This document shows positions 34,657 to 45,700 of a DNA stretch of 64,000 nucleotides, one piece after another. Each line of letters starts with the position of its first letter. The stretch's first letter is position 1. The notes beneath the pieces were generated by a model, which was not told the origin of the DNA, did not search any database, and saw nothing but the letters and a program-made list of their open reading frames with translations. Source of the stretch: Onthophagus taurus (lineage: Eukaryota > Arthropoda > Insecta > Coleoptera > Scarabaeidae). A program made the position numbers and the translations under genes. The stretch is from the NCBI RefSeq assembly GCF_036711975.1, contig NC_091968.1, forward strand, positions 5,642,001-5,706,000, read 5' to 3'.

Positions 34657-36460
34657 ATGGCCACAGAAGATTTTAGAGAATGTGATTGTCAAGAGGGTTT
34701 TGATCCGTCAGCGGTGAAATCGAATGAATCAATGTCGGACATGCACGAAATGATCGTCGATAAAGAACCTGATTACACAGAACATTATCTCGCCCTGATT
34801 TACGAAGACTCCGATTTTGAGGATGACTTAAAACCGAGCGAATCTATTCCTTCATTGCCTGAAGTTCAAGTCGAAACCGATCGATGTGAAGGTCGCATTG
34901 AAATACCTTGGTTGGAGTTTAGTTTACCACCACCGGGTACTCTCCAAATCGTTTCCAGAAAAGAAAAACCATTTCGTAAAAAGGTAAGAAATAATTATTG
35001 AATTTCCTGTTTTGATGATTTATTTTTAGGGTCCTTGTCAATGTTGGAGAAACAAAAAAGATGTTATCGAACAAGATGTATCTGAACAAGTTCAAGTTCC
35101 CGATGACATTGGAGCTTGTAAATGCACAAACACCGAAAAAGAAGCTATGCGAATGCGAAAAGAAGCGGAACAAGCAGGAGAAGAAGAAGATGCGCCAGAA
35201 GAATTTGTTGAAGGTGAAGAAGCAGGTGATGGTGAACCCCCAGAAGAAGGTGAACCCCCAGCAGAAGGCGAAGCCGCAGAAGATGGTGAAGCCCAAGAAG
35301 AAGAGGAAGCCCCAGAAGAAGATGAAGCCCCACCAAAAGTAGAAGAAGAAGATGAATGTATTCCATTTAAAAAATGTCTTTGTTTACAAGAAGAGGATTG
35401 TTCAAATTTAAAAGCATTAAGAATGACTTATGATAATCCCTGTTTTGCCAATCATGAACCTTACGTTGATGGATGGTACAAGCATTTTCCAGATGATTGT
35501 GACACAGAATGTGGCCCATATACTGAAATACCATGGGATGAAATTATAATTCCAAGAAATATCAAAATTAAGGGATCAATTCGAAAGAAAACGAAAGGTT
35601 GTGATACCCAAACTTGCCCGCTAAAACATGGCGATGAGTTGAATAATAATGATCCCAATTCAAGAGCTTTAGTGAAATTTGATAAAAATGAAATGGTTCC
35701 ATGTCCAAATCGTGCACCATCAAGCAATAAAACACAACAACCAGTAAATACTTGCGCATGTTTTGAAACTGGAAAGAAGAAAAAGAAATCAAAAAAGACT
35801 TCTTCAAAAGAATTGCCAAAACAAAACAATAATTCAAGTAAAGGGGCACAAATAATGGAAGCCCTACAGACCTGTCAAGATGAAATGGAACCAATTAAAT
35901 CAGCTTTAATCGACATAAAATCAAAAATATCAACTTTACGTCAAATGAAAACAAATGGAGATAAGACCCAATCAAAATCGAATGCTTTCCCATCAAACTT
36001 TTCGTCAAAACCTTGTGTTTGTAGTTGTTTAATACCACCATTACCACCTTATCCACCACCACCATTTCCAATGTCGCCATTTTTACCACCACCACCTATG
36101 ATGCCAAACAAACAAAGTAATGATACTAATGATACCAAATCACCAACATCTCCATGTACATATAAATGTAAACGTAACACCACTATGAAAAAAGACTCAA
36201 GTTCGACGTCGGAAAGCTTAAAATTAAAGAAAAAGAAGAAATCGAAGAGAGATGAAGAATCGATCAAGAATAAACGATGTAGATGCTCAAAACGATTAGG
36301 AGAGAAAATGACGAATACGCGAAGACGGGATTGCGTAAAAAGTTGTAAAGTATTTAATGTAACTGATAATATCGGTAATAATGAAGTAAATGGAGATAAA
36401 GTTTATCAAAGTTGCCCAAGTGCAACGAGCGGTGGAATTATCATTGAAGAGTGTCAATGA
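34657..36460 (+). CDS. Cys-rich acidic protein, paralogue of exon C (gene D)
   Basis: Exons 34657-34983 and 35030-36460 join in phase 0 over a 46-bp intron (AAG|GTAAGA ... TTTTTAG) and give 585 residues. Near residue 85 is EIPWLEFSLPPPGTLQI and near residue 275 EIPWDEIIIPRNIKIKG, matching the two corresponding motifs of exon C in sequence and order. An acidic Pro/Glu tract (about 150-215), a Cys cluster, a helical block MEALQTCQDEMEPIKSALID, a Pro-rich run (PPLPPYPPPPFPMSPF) and a Lys/Cys-rich tail follow. The ATG at 34657 is preceded by stops and an A-rich context. No signal peptide or membrane segment. Function unknown; its position just upstream of an NME5-like gene suggests, but does not show, a sperm or cilium role. 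Confidence 0.85.
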
Positions 36461-36506
36461 AAACTTATTTCTTTTTAATGTAAACTTTTTAAGTAGCTAC
36501 TTTGGT

Positions 36507-36512
36507 AATAAA
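36507..36512 (+). promoter_or_regulatory. Poly(A) signal AATAAA for gene D
   Basis: AATAAA 47 nt past the stop of gene D and 123 nt before the next ATG, so the two genes are probably separate transcription units. Confidence 0.5.
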
Positions 36513-36634
36513 AAGTGAAACATATATTTTTGTTAATTGACATAAATAATTTAAAAACGTCGTTTATCAAATTTGACAATTTTTTTACAAAATTCAACAC
36601 TTTTTCGTTTATTTATAAATCCTAATTTAAAAAA

Positions 36635-39600
36635 ATGGCTGATAGAGCTTCAATTCCAAGCGATGTCGTTGGCGATTTAAAACCTCTTTGCCCAAACGAT
36701 ATAGCCCCAGATTGTTTTGCGAATGTATCCGACTCCGTTTTAGACGCCGATCAAGATACAGTAATAACATGATAATCATTAATTTTAACCAAAATAACAA
36801 TTCTTTTTTAGGTTCCCGATGTGACTACTGAATCAAAACAACGTCCAACAGACTCCGATATTACCGGATCAACCATGTTAGATACCATTCATTATTTATC
36901 ACCGGTATCTCCGTTATCTCCGAGATCCGTATACGAAGGTGATGTTGATTATTTAAAATTAATCGAACCAAAACCAAAATATCTACCAATTAGTATATCA
37001 AGTATTAGTTCATCAACGATAAGTTGTGTTGAACCACATTTACAAAGAACGATTGCTATCGTTAAACCGGAAGCTATGGTTTATCAAGATGTTGTACTTA
37101 GAGCGATTACAAATGCGGGATTTTCGTACATAGCTGTAAGTACTAACACTAACACTAGAATTAACACTTAATATAGAACTAGAAACATTCTGATTTGCCA
37201 TACCTCTCTTAAGACGGCTGGTAGGTAGCGCTAGTTAGCATAAAATATCATTATGTTGCATATTTTTATTGAACTAAAACTAGAACTAACACTAGACCTA
37301 GTACTAGAAAGTTTCTGTTCTATATTTCTAGTTCTATGTCTAGTGTTAGTTCTAGTTTTACTCTAGCACTATCATTAGAACTAACACAAGATCTAGAACT
37401 AGAATCATTCGGGTTTAGCCGTCTTGAGAGACGTGCGGCTAAATCCGAATGTTTCTAGTTCTCGGTCTAGTGTTAGTTTTAGTATTGCATTTCTAGTTTT
37501 ACACTAGCAGTGTTACTACGTAAAACTAACACTATACCTAAAACTAGAATCATTTGGGTTTAGCCGCACGTCTCTAAAGACGGCTAAATCAGAATGATTC
37601 TAGTTCTAGGTATAGTATTAGTTCTAGTTTTGCGCTAGCACTATCGTTAGAACTAACACAAGACCTAGAACTAGAATCATTCGAGTTTAGCCGCACGTAA
37701 TAAGAGGATCAGAGCTCAACAGTAATCTATGTATATCATCTCTATTGCACGCCTCTCGGGAAAATTTTCTTGCGAATCCTTGCCTCTCTGTACGAAAGTT
37801 TCTGTTTCTGGTTCCAGCAGCCTCCTCTTATAGTTGCCCAATCGGCATACTGGCATTAATTTAGCATCATGCACTAAAATTTTATGCATGGTTGGTGTCA
37901 TCGGATGCCAGCTGTATAAAGTAATATACAACTGAGCTGTTTCGTATACATATATTTCAAATTTAGCGACATTAATCTCATGTCCACTTGATATTGCTTC
38001 CAATATAATCTTCAATCTGTAAATTAAGGTTTCATCAACTCCAGTAATTTCGTTTGTCGATTAAGGATCTTGGAAAAATCTTCTAGATGAATTTCTGCCA
38101 TAGACCATAGTAAATAATAGTTTGTATCCAATTTCGAGATCAGGCCTTCTTTTCAAAGGTACTTTACTTTTTTGTAGTTAATTTACTTGATGTTCTACAT
38201 ATATGATTTCATCTTTGGCAACATGCTTCGTTTCATGAATAAACCTCATTCTTATCGGCCTACAATATCGGTGGAAAGATAGCATTGGATTTTGCCACAA
38301 TATTTTGCCCTCTTTAGTTCTTAATCTAAGTGAAACAGAGGGCCATTGGTAGATATTTGCATCAGAGATCATTCTTGTTTACTGCATCGTTCAAAGACTT
38401 CGTCCAGATCCTAGTATAAACGATATATAAGTGTGGTCCAGTATATCTTGCAATTTCAACTCAGCACATGTAAATGTTACTCGAAATGCCTCAGGTTTTG
38501 GATAGTGAGTAACACGGAAAACGCTGTTTGTCAACTTTTCTCACAATATTGATAACACATTATGTTTCTCACAAACATAGATAACGCTTCTGTAGGTGAT
38601 AGTTGTGGTATATGATGTACTTTTAGTAAGGCATTTGCGAAATTTGCTTGCCCTCGTTGACGATTTCGTAATACCTTTTAAAATATTGGAAGCAGCTAAA
38701 TTGCTAGTGGTGCTCAAGCTCAATTACCGCTCATTTGTGCGGTAATTAATAAATTTGAGTTTTGGCCAACTTTACATATCAAATACCCCTATGTGCGTTG
38801 GTGAAAAGTATTCTGATGTTTTGCTGCCTCATCTATTAGCTGATTTTGTTTATGTAGGCATATGGTGAAGCCTATTTCAAGGCAGAAATATTACATGATG
38901 TCTACCGTCTCAGCAAAATCAGAACGTCTAAATATGCTTCGACATAATGAACGCAATTTTCAAAATTTCTTCACTCCTATATCATTACGTACTTGTGCAC
39001 AAACTCGATTAAAAGATCGTCGTCATCGGCCGAACACGTTAGTGTTGGTAATTTTGGAGTACTTTGAGACATTTTTCGTATTTGCCGAACAACATTGGTT
39101 TTCATCATTCCATACTGCCACAAGCGTGTTTTTGATTTTGGCCGTGAAGAATAATTTTATCGAGTTAATCCAGACTTTCGTAAATAACGTTTCTTAGTAT
39201 GCGGTTTATTTCAAATTGGGCTTATTGCATCTGTTATTAGAAGGCACATAGTAGCACTCATAACTGGCAGTTGCACTGATAATGCACAACTAATAACACT
39301 GAAAATTTTAGGTCCATAGATCCATTGCAATATTATCTCTGCTAACCGTAGTATCTGATGTCTAGCTAAAATCTTGTAATTTCTTGTACTGCCGTACATG
39401 ATTTCCATTTCCATGACATAAGCCGTCTTTGTAATATGTTTTCATCATTAGGTTAACTGGAAGTTGTGTTCTAGATTTTGCTAAATCCAATTGCTTCTAG
39501 TTCTAAGTCTAGTGTTAGTTCCACTTTTCAATAAAAATATACAACAATCTAGCGCTGAATAATAATTTAAACTAGAACTAACACTAGACCTACAACAAGA

Positions 39601-42600
39601 ATCATTCTGGTTTAGCCGTCTTTAGAGTACGGCATTAGGAGTATAAAACTACCACAAATCAATATGGTTTTTGCATACTGAGATGTGTGACATAGTTTCG
39701 ACGTATAATATTGTGGACAATTTTAATACATTTTTCACAATTCTGGCATTAATCTTATAATTCTGATCTATATTAGTCACATTTGAGAACGTTCTGATGT
39801 GTTCCAAAGTCATATTTTGTATAGATCTAACGTTATGTTTATGTTGGACATAATTTTGATACATCCTTGATAACTTTGACATTCTCTTGGAAATTTTGAC
39901 ATATATTTGATGTATTTCTGACATATATGGCATAGTTCTGATACACTGATTATATAACTATACTACAAATCAATATGGTTTTTGCATACTGAGATGTTTG
40001 TCATAGTTTTGACATATTGTGGACAATTTTAATACATTCCTCACAATGCTGGTATTAATCTTATAGTTCTGATCTATATCAGTCACATTTGAGAACGTTC
40101 TGATGTGTTCCAAAGTCATATCTTGTATAGATCTAATGTTATGTTTATATTAGACGTAGTTTTGATACATCCTTGATAACTTTGACATTCTCTTGGTAAT
40201 TTTGACATATATCTCATGTATTTCTGACATATATGACATAGTTCTGATACACTGATTATATAACTATACTACAAATCAATATGGTTTTTGCATACTGAGA
40301 TGTTTGATATAGTTTCGACATATTGTGGACAATTTTAATATATTTCAATGCTGGCATTAATCTTATAATTCTGATCTATATCAGTCACATTTGATAACGT
40401 TTTGATGTGTTCCAAAATCATATTTTGCATATATCTGACGTTATGTTTATGTTAGACATAGTTTTGATACATCTTTAATAATTTTGACATAATCTGATGT
40501 ATTTCTGACATATATGACATAGTTCTGATACATTGATTATGTTATAATCTATACTATAAATCAATGTAGTTCTTGCATACTGAGATGTTTGGCATAGTTT
40601 TGATATATTCTGGACAATTTTAATACATTCCTCAGACTGCTGGTAAAAATTTTATAGTTCTGATCTATATCAGTCACATTTAAGAACGTTCTGATGTGTT
40701 CCAAATTCATATCTTGCATATATCTGACGTTATGTTTATGTTAGACATAGTTTTGATACATCTTTGATAATTTTGACATAATCTGATGTATTTCTGACAT
40801 ATATGACATAATTCTGATACACTGATTATATAACTATACTACAAATCAATATGGTTTTTGCATACTGCGATGTTTGATACAGTTTTGACATATTGTGGAC
40901 AATTTTAATACATTTCTCAGAATGCTGGCAATAATCTTATAGTACTGATCTATTTCAGTCGCATTTGAGAACGTTCTGATATGTTCCAAATTCATATCTT
41001 GCAAATATCTGACGTTATCTTTATGTTATACATAGTTTTGATACATCTTTGCTAATTTTGACATAATCTGATGTATTTCTGTTTTGACATATGTGACATA
41101 GTTCTGATACATTGATTATACAGGGTGAGTTTTTTTCCATGTTTAGTATCGAGATCTTGAAAACTAGCGGAGATAGAGAAACTATTAAATAGGGAAAGAA
41201 TTGCAGTTTCATGAACTCAATTTAATGAGCTTTTTGTTTTTTGGATAAAATGCATGGCTAACTAGATATCTCGAAAAAACCGTTTTTTTGTTATATCGTT
41301 AGATACCTATGGCTCCGCTATTATTGATTTTAGGAAAAATATGTAATGGAAGAATCTGTAGAGTAATACATGTTTAATAAAGCAGTCTAACTGTTTTTTT
41401 TTATTTAAGCAATAATTTTTGAGTTATGACACAAATTTGTAATTTTTCTAATGGACCATAGTTGACCATGACTTTATAAAAAAGGCCTTTTCTCAACGAT
41501 TCTAATGATATACCATTTGACATGGATATTTTTATTGATACCAATATCATTATACTAAGATGTTCGACATGGTTTAATATATTGAGGACAACTTTAAAAC
41601 ATTTTTGAGAATTCTGACAATAATCTTATAGTTCTGATCTGTATAAGTCATATTTGAGAACGTTCTGATATGTTCCTTATTCATATCTGGAATAGGTATG
41701 ATATTATGTTTATGTTTGACATGGATTTGATATGTTATGGACAATTGTTAATTCATTCCTTAGAGTTCTGACAATAATCTTATAATTTTGATCTATATCA
41801 GTCACATTTAAGTCGAAAGCATGTTTAAACCGTCGGCTAAACCCGAGTGTTTCTAGTTCTAGATCTAGTGTTAGTTCTAATGGTACGGTTACTTAGATGC
41901 GCCTTATTTTGTCCGTTATATCCGAACTCCATTCCAACGGTATCCGTTATATCAGAACATAAAACGTCATATTAATCCTACAAATTGTTATAACTTCGTA
42001 TCAATCCGATATGGTCTAGTGGCTAGGATACCTGGCTTTCACCCAGGAGGCTCGGGTTCGATTCCCGGTATCGGAAATTTTTTTTTTACTTAAAAAAAAA
42101 TTATTACATTTTTTAACTTTTTTGTTTCAGAGGAGAGTAATTCATTTCACACCGGAAGAAGTATCCGAATTCTTTTGCCAATACTACGGAAGTCCAGCTT
42201 TTCCCCACCAAGTAGTTAGTATGTCTGTTGGCCCCGTTTTAGTACTTTCCTTAGCAGATGCTTGCGCTATCTCCAAATGGAAAAACATGATCGGTCCGGA
42301 TAAAATGATCCGAGAGGAATGGTTTTATCCGATGAGTATGCGAGTACGATTCGGTTTATTGGAGGCGTTAATCGACTCTTTGCATGGCTCCGAAAATTTA
42401 ACCGACGCTTATCGGGAAAGCCGTTACGTTTATCCCCGGCACACATTAGAACCGATTTTAGAAGAATTAGTTAAAGTAACCGATTTTTGTAGTATGTATG
42501 TTAACCCAACCCTATTAGACGGATTAGTACAGTTGGTTAAACATAAACCGGTTGACCCGATTTTATTTTTAGCCGATTGGTTATTGCTAAATAATCCGTA

Positions 42601-42643
42601 TCAACCGAAATTTGATAAAGATATTGGGTTATTACCCACGTGA
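36635..42643 (+). CDS. NME5-like protein (nucleoside diphosphate kinase domain plus Dpy-30)
   Basis: Exons 36635-36760, 36812-37135 and 42131-42643 join in phase 0 (introns 51 bp and 4995 bp) and give 320 residues. A Ser/Pro-rich N-terminus of about 120 residues precedes an NDK fold starting QRTIAIVKPEAMVYQDVVL, with the P-loop-contacting Lys, and continuing RRVIHFTPEEVSEFFCQYYG. The active-site His is kept (DSLHGSENL, about residue 235), but the usual Asn two or three residues before it is not, as in divergent NDKs. After the NDK fold comes a Dpy-30-type helix pair (LLDGLVQLVKHKPVDPILFL ADWLL, about 275-305). This NDK plus Dpy-30 order is that of NME5/RSP23, an axonemal radial-spoke protein with doubtful kinase activity. 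AATAAA lies at 42679-42684. Confidence 0.88.
37136..37700. repeat. CTAGTTCTAG-type palindromic repeats in intron
   Basis: Immediately after the donor of exon 2, motifs such as AACTAGAACTAACACTAGAC and the complement TCTAGTGTTAGTTCTAG alternate. They are separated by TTTAGCCG...CGGCTAAA hairpins (37420-37445, 37558-37587), and the whole region can fold into nested hairpins. Related copies lie at 39485-39625 and 41830-41885, on either side of the satellite below. No coding sequence. Confidence 0.7.
37716..39420 (-). mobile_element. Decayed transposon of an unclassified insect type
   Basis: Minus-strand frames in order are 39211-39414, 38178-38372 and 37716-38015. The second has ILWQNPMLSFHRYCRPIRMR and the third SWHPMTPTMHKILVHDAKLM. 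I recall both blocks, in this order, from a widespread family of insect and cnidarian transposon-encoded proteins with no settled name. No intact frame remains. The plus-strand frame at 38862-39197 was not recognised. Confidence 0.4.
39642..41118. repeat. Satellite array, about 295-bp unit, five copies
   Basis: The segment CAAATCAATATGGTTTTTGCATACTGAGATG recurs (first 20 bases identical or nearly so) at about 39655, 39966, 40275, 40558 and 40847, giving periods of about 310, 305, 290 and 290 bp. Within a unit, TGACATA and TTCTGA motifs recur. Divergent further copies appear at 41535-41815 after an unrelated insertion. It is non-coding and lies in the long intron of the NME5-like gene. Confidence 0.85.
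41119..41530. mobile_element. Probable MITE in the satellite
   Basis: Starting TACAGGGTGAGTTTTTTTCC, this roughly 400-bp segment shares no unit with the satellite on either side. The CAGGGTGA start resembles mariner-like termini elsewhere in the window. I could not define the right end with confidence. Confidence 0.4.
41531..41890. repeat. Divergent satellite copies and hairpin repeat
   Basis: Two degenerate copies of the 295-bp unit (to about 41815), then AAACCGTCGGCTAAACCCGA and TTCTAGTTCTAGATCTAGTG, the hairpin repeat seen at the other end of the intron. Confidence 0.6.
42005..42076 (+). tRNA. tRNA-Glu (anticodon UUC)
   Basis: A complete cloverleaf can be drawn. The acceptor stem is TCCGATA with TATCGGA (42005-42011, 42069-42075). 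The D arm is in GGTCTAGTGGCTAGGAT. The anticodon stem CCTGG/CCAGG encloses CTTTCAC, hence anticodon TTC. The T arm is TCGGG-TTCGATT-CCCGG, and the discriminator is A. Internal promoter boxes are intact: A box TGGTCTAGTGG and B box GGTTCGATTCC. A run of ten T residues (42078-42087) is a strong Pol III terminator. There is no intron. The gene sits in the sense orientation in the last intron of the NME5-like gene, about 55 bp before its acceptor. Confidence 0.95.
42078..42087 (+). terminator. Pol III T-run terminator of tRNA-Glu
   Basis: Ten consecutive T residues two bases after the discriminator base. Confidence 0.85.
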
Positions 42644-42678
42644 CAGTATTGTATTAGTTATAAATTATTCAAAAAGAT

Positions 42679-42684
42679 AATAAA
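42679..42684 (+). promoter_or_regulatory. Poly(A) signal AATAAA for the NME5-like gene
   Basis: AATAAA 36 nt after the stop codon at 42643. Confidence 0.55.
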
Positions 42685-42739
42685 TTTAAATATATTTATA
42701 GCTTATGCAATCACTTTGACACTAAATTAAAAAAAAATC

Positions 42740-45700
42740 CATGCAAAATCCGTATTCGACAGCACAATAAATGGGAATGTATTTTCGAAATGTTACTGTT
42801 TTTATTGTGTAAGGATGTCATCTGCTTCCTGTTGTTAATAACTTACGGTAAGTCTTCAATTTTTGCAAAGAGAATACTAATCGATTATAATACAACATTA
42901 GCACGTTAATTTATTACGGTAAATTCTCGATATGGGAAAACATCTATAGAATGAAATGGCTCAAGTAAGAGAAAAATTAATAAAATCTGCTTTCAGAACA
43001 CTTAATACTGCTGGGAAATGACTAGATAGTACTAATCGAAGACTAGATAGCGTTTGCAGAAGACTATTTATTGCTTATACAAGACAAAATATTACTGGTA
43101 GAAGACTAGATACCGTTTCTAGAAGACTACTGTTTGCAGATAAGTACATTTTGCTCTCAAAGGGTTAAGAACTGCTAGTAGAAGATTAAATATTAATTGC
43201 AGAAACTGAATATTGCTGACAAAAGCAAAATTCTGCTAGCAGCGAACTAGATACTGCTTAAGAAATGAGTAGATAACGTTTGCAGAAAACTACTTATAGT
43301 TTGCATGACAAAATACTGCTGGTAGAAGACTAGACACTGTTTCTAGAAGACTACTATTAACAGAAGGCTTAAACCCGTTTTGCAGATAATATTCCATCTA
43401 TAAAATGAAAAGTCCGGACTCCTGCCGCTGAAAAACATCCCCATATCATCACCAAACTTCCACCACACTTGAACGTAGGTATTAGATTATGTGGATACAG
43501 GCTCTTGTTTTTCTCTCGTCAAATTCTTACTCGTCCCATTGATATTTTTATATTGAGTTTAGTCTCATCTGTGAAAATTATCATTTTCCAGAATAACCTA
43601 CCAAATAAATGGAAATGTATTTTCGAAATGTTACTGTTTTTATTGTTTAAGGGTGTCATCTGCTTCCTGTTGTTAATAACTTAGGGTAAGTCTTCAATTT
43701 TTATAAAGAGAATACTAATCGATTATAATACAACATCAACATATTAATTTATTACGGTAAATTCTCGATATGGGAAAACATCTAAATAATGAAATAGCTC
43801 AAGTAAGAGATAATTGAATAAAATCTGCTAGCAGAGAATTAGATAGGGTTCAGAACACTTAATACTGCTGGGAGATGACTAGATAGCGTTTGCAGAAGAC
43901 TACTTATTGTTTGTACAAGACAAAATATTACTGGTACAAGACTAGATACCGTTTCTAGAAGACTACTGTTTGCAGATAAGTGCATTTTGCTCTCAGACGG
44001 TTAAGAATTGCTAATAGAAGACTAAATATTAATTGCAGAAGCTGAACATCGCTGATAAAAGCAAAATCTGCTAGCAGCGAACTCGATACTGTTAATAAAT
44101 GACTATACCGGGTGTAACAGGATCATGGTACACCCCCCGTATCTCCTTCAGTTTTGAAGATAATTGATTCAAATTTGGTACATCCTATACACATGATAAG
44201 AGACACTTTTGACATACATGTAATTTTTTTTTCAATTCCGGTTTTGCCGGAACATTACATCAGTTGTTCAAAATGCTGTCCATAAACGTCATTGCACTTC
44301 TGAACTCTCACAGCTGGTGAGAGTCAAATCAGGTGACCTTGGAGGCCACCTTATTGGACATTTTGTCGAAATTACGTTGTCTCCGAATCTTTGTTGAAGG
44401 TAATTAGTTACTGTTCTTGAATTATGGAGAGGAGCTCCATCTTGTTGGAAATACATTTCCTGTTGTAAATGGTGGGGTAATTGGGCTAAACTACCCGCAA
44501 TTTCATTTTGCAGAAATCCTAAGTATCTGTCTCTAGTCAGGGGTCCTTCAAATATTTTTGGACCAATGATTCTACTACCCATTATTCCAAGCCAGACATT
44601 GAAACCGAACCGCACTTGAAAGTTACCCTCCCGCAATAAATTTTGATTTTCTTGTGACCAATATTTTGTATTTTGTCTGTTGAATAATCCCAAATTCGTA
44701 AATCTGGATTCGTCCGAAAATAAGATCATTCCCAAAAAATCATTGTTTGGCTGCACGTTATTCTGCAAAATCCAATTGCAATATTCCATCCTACGTTCGT
44801 AATCATTTTCATACAAGTGCTGGTGCAATTGGTATTTAAAAGATTTATACTTGTATTTGTACAAAATTCGGCTTACCGTTTGGTGCCTGATATCCAATTC
44901 AAACCCAATTTGTCTTAAAGAAAGAGTCTTATCAACTTCTATTCGTGCCAAAACATTAATTTCCCTTTCTTCGTTAATAATTGAATTATCTTCGGGATCA
45001 TAGTTGGGCTCTCTTCGGAATTGATTTTCAAGACGATTAAAATAATTTCTCGCTGGACATTGTCTATAAGGATATCGTTCGGCATAAAGGTTTCTAGCTA
45101 CAACGGCATTTCTTCTTCTTGGTTTCGGGTTATACCCCAAAAACCATTTTGATGAACCTGATTTGCACATAAATCACGTAATTTGGTATTTTTGGCGGAA
45201 TTTAGATTTTTCTAGCATTAGACGGGTTAATTAGAATAAAACGGAACTCTCATGGCACTTAAATGGAAAATTAAACATTAAATTCTAAAAAATATTGACG
45301 TTTGAAATGTCACTTATGTGGTACCATTGGATTCAGAAAATTATTCAGATTTCAAATGCAATAATATACAGGGTGTTCCAATTAAAAATCTAATGTTAGT
45401 GTCACTTCCGGCGAAACCGGAATTGAAAAAAAAATTATTTGTATGTCAAAAAGTGTCTCTTATCATGTGTATAGGATGTCCCAAATTTGAATCAATTATC
45501 TTCAAAACTAAAGGAGATACGGGGGGTGTACCATGATCCTATTACACCCGGTATAGCGTTTGCAGAAGACTACTTATAGTTTGCATAAGACAAAATATTA
45601 CTGGTAGAAAACTAGATACCGTTTCTAGAAGACTACTATTTGCAGATAGGTACATTTTGCTCTCAGAAGGTTAAGAATTGCTAATAGAAGACTAAATATG

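Noticed and set aside
35145..35366. Leu-rich frame on the minus strand
   Set aside because: It is the antisense shadow of the acidic Glu tract of gene D; Glu codons read in reverse give Leu.
38862..39197. Plus-strand frame of 111 residues in the NME5-like intron
   Set aside because: It overlaps, on the opposite strand, the transposon remnant at 37716-39420 and has no recognisable motif.
39642..41118. Regular repeats considered as a CRISPR array
   Set aside because: The period is about 300 bp, with no short conserved repeat and unique spacer structure; it is a eukaryotic satellite in an intron.
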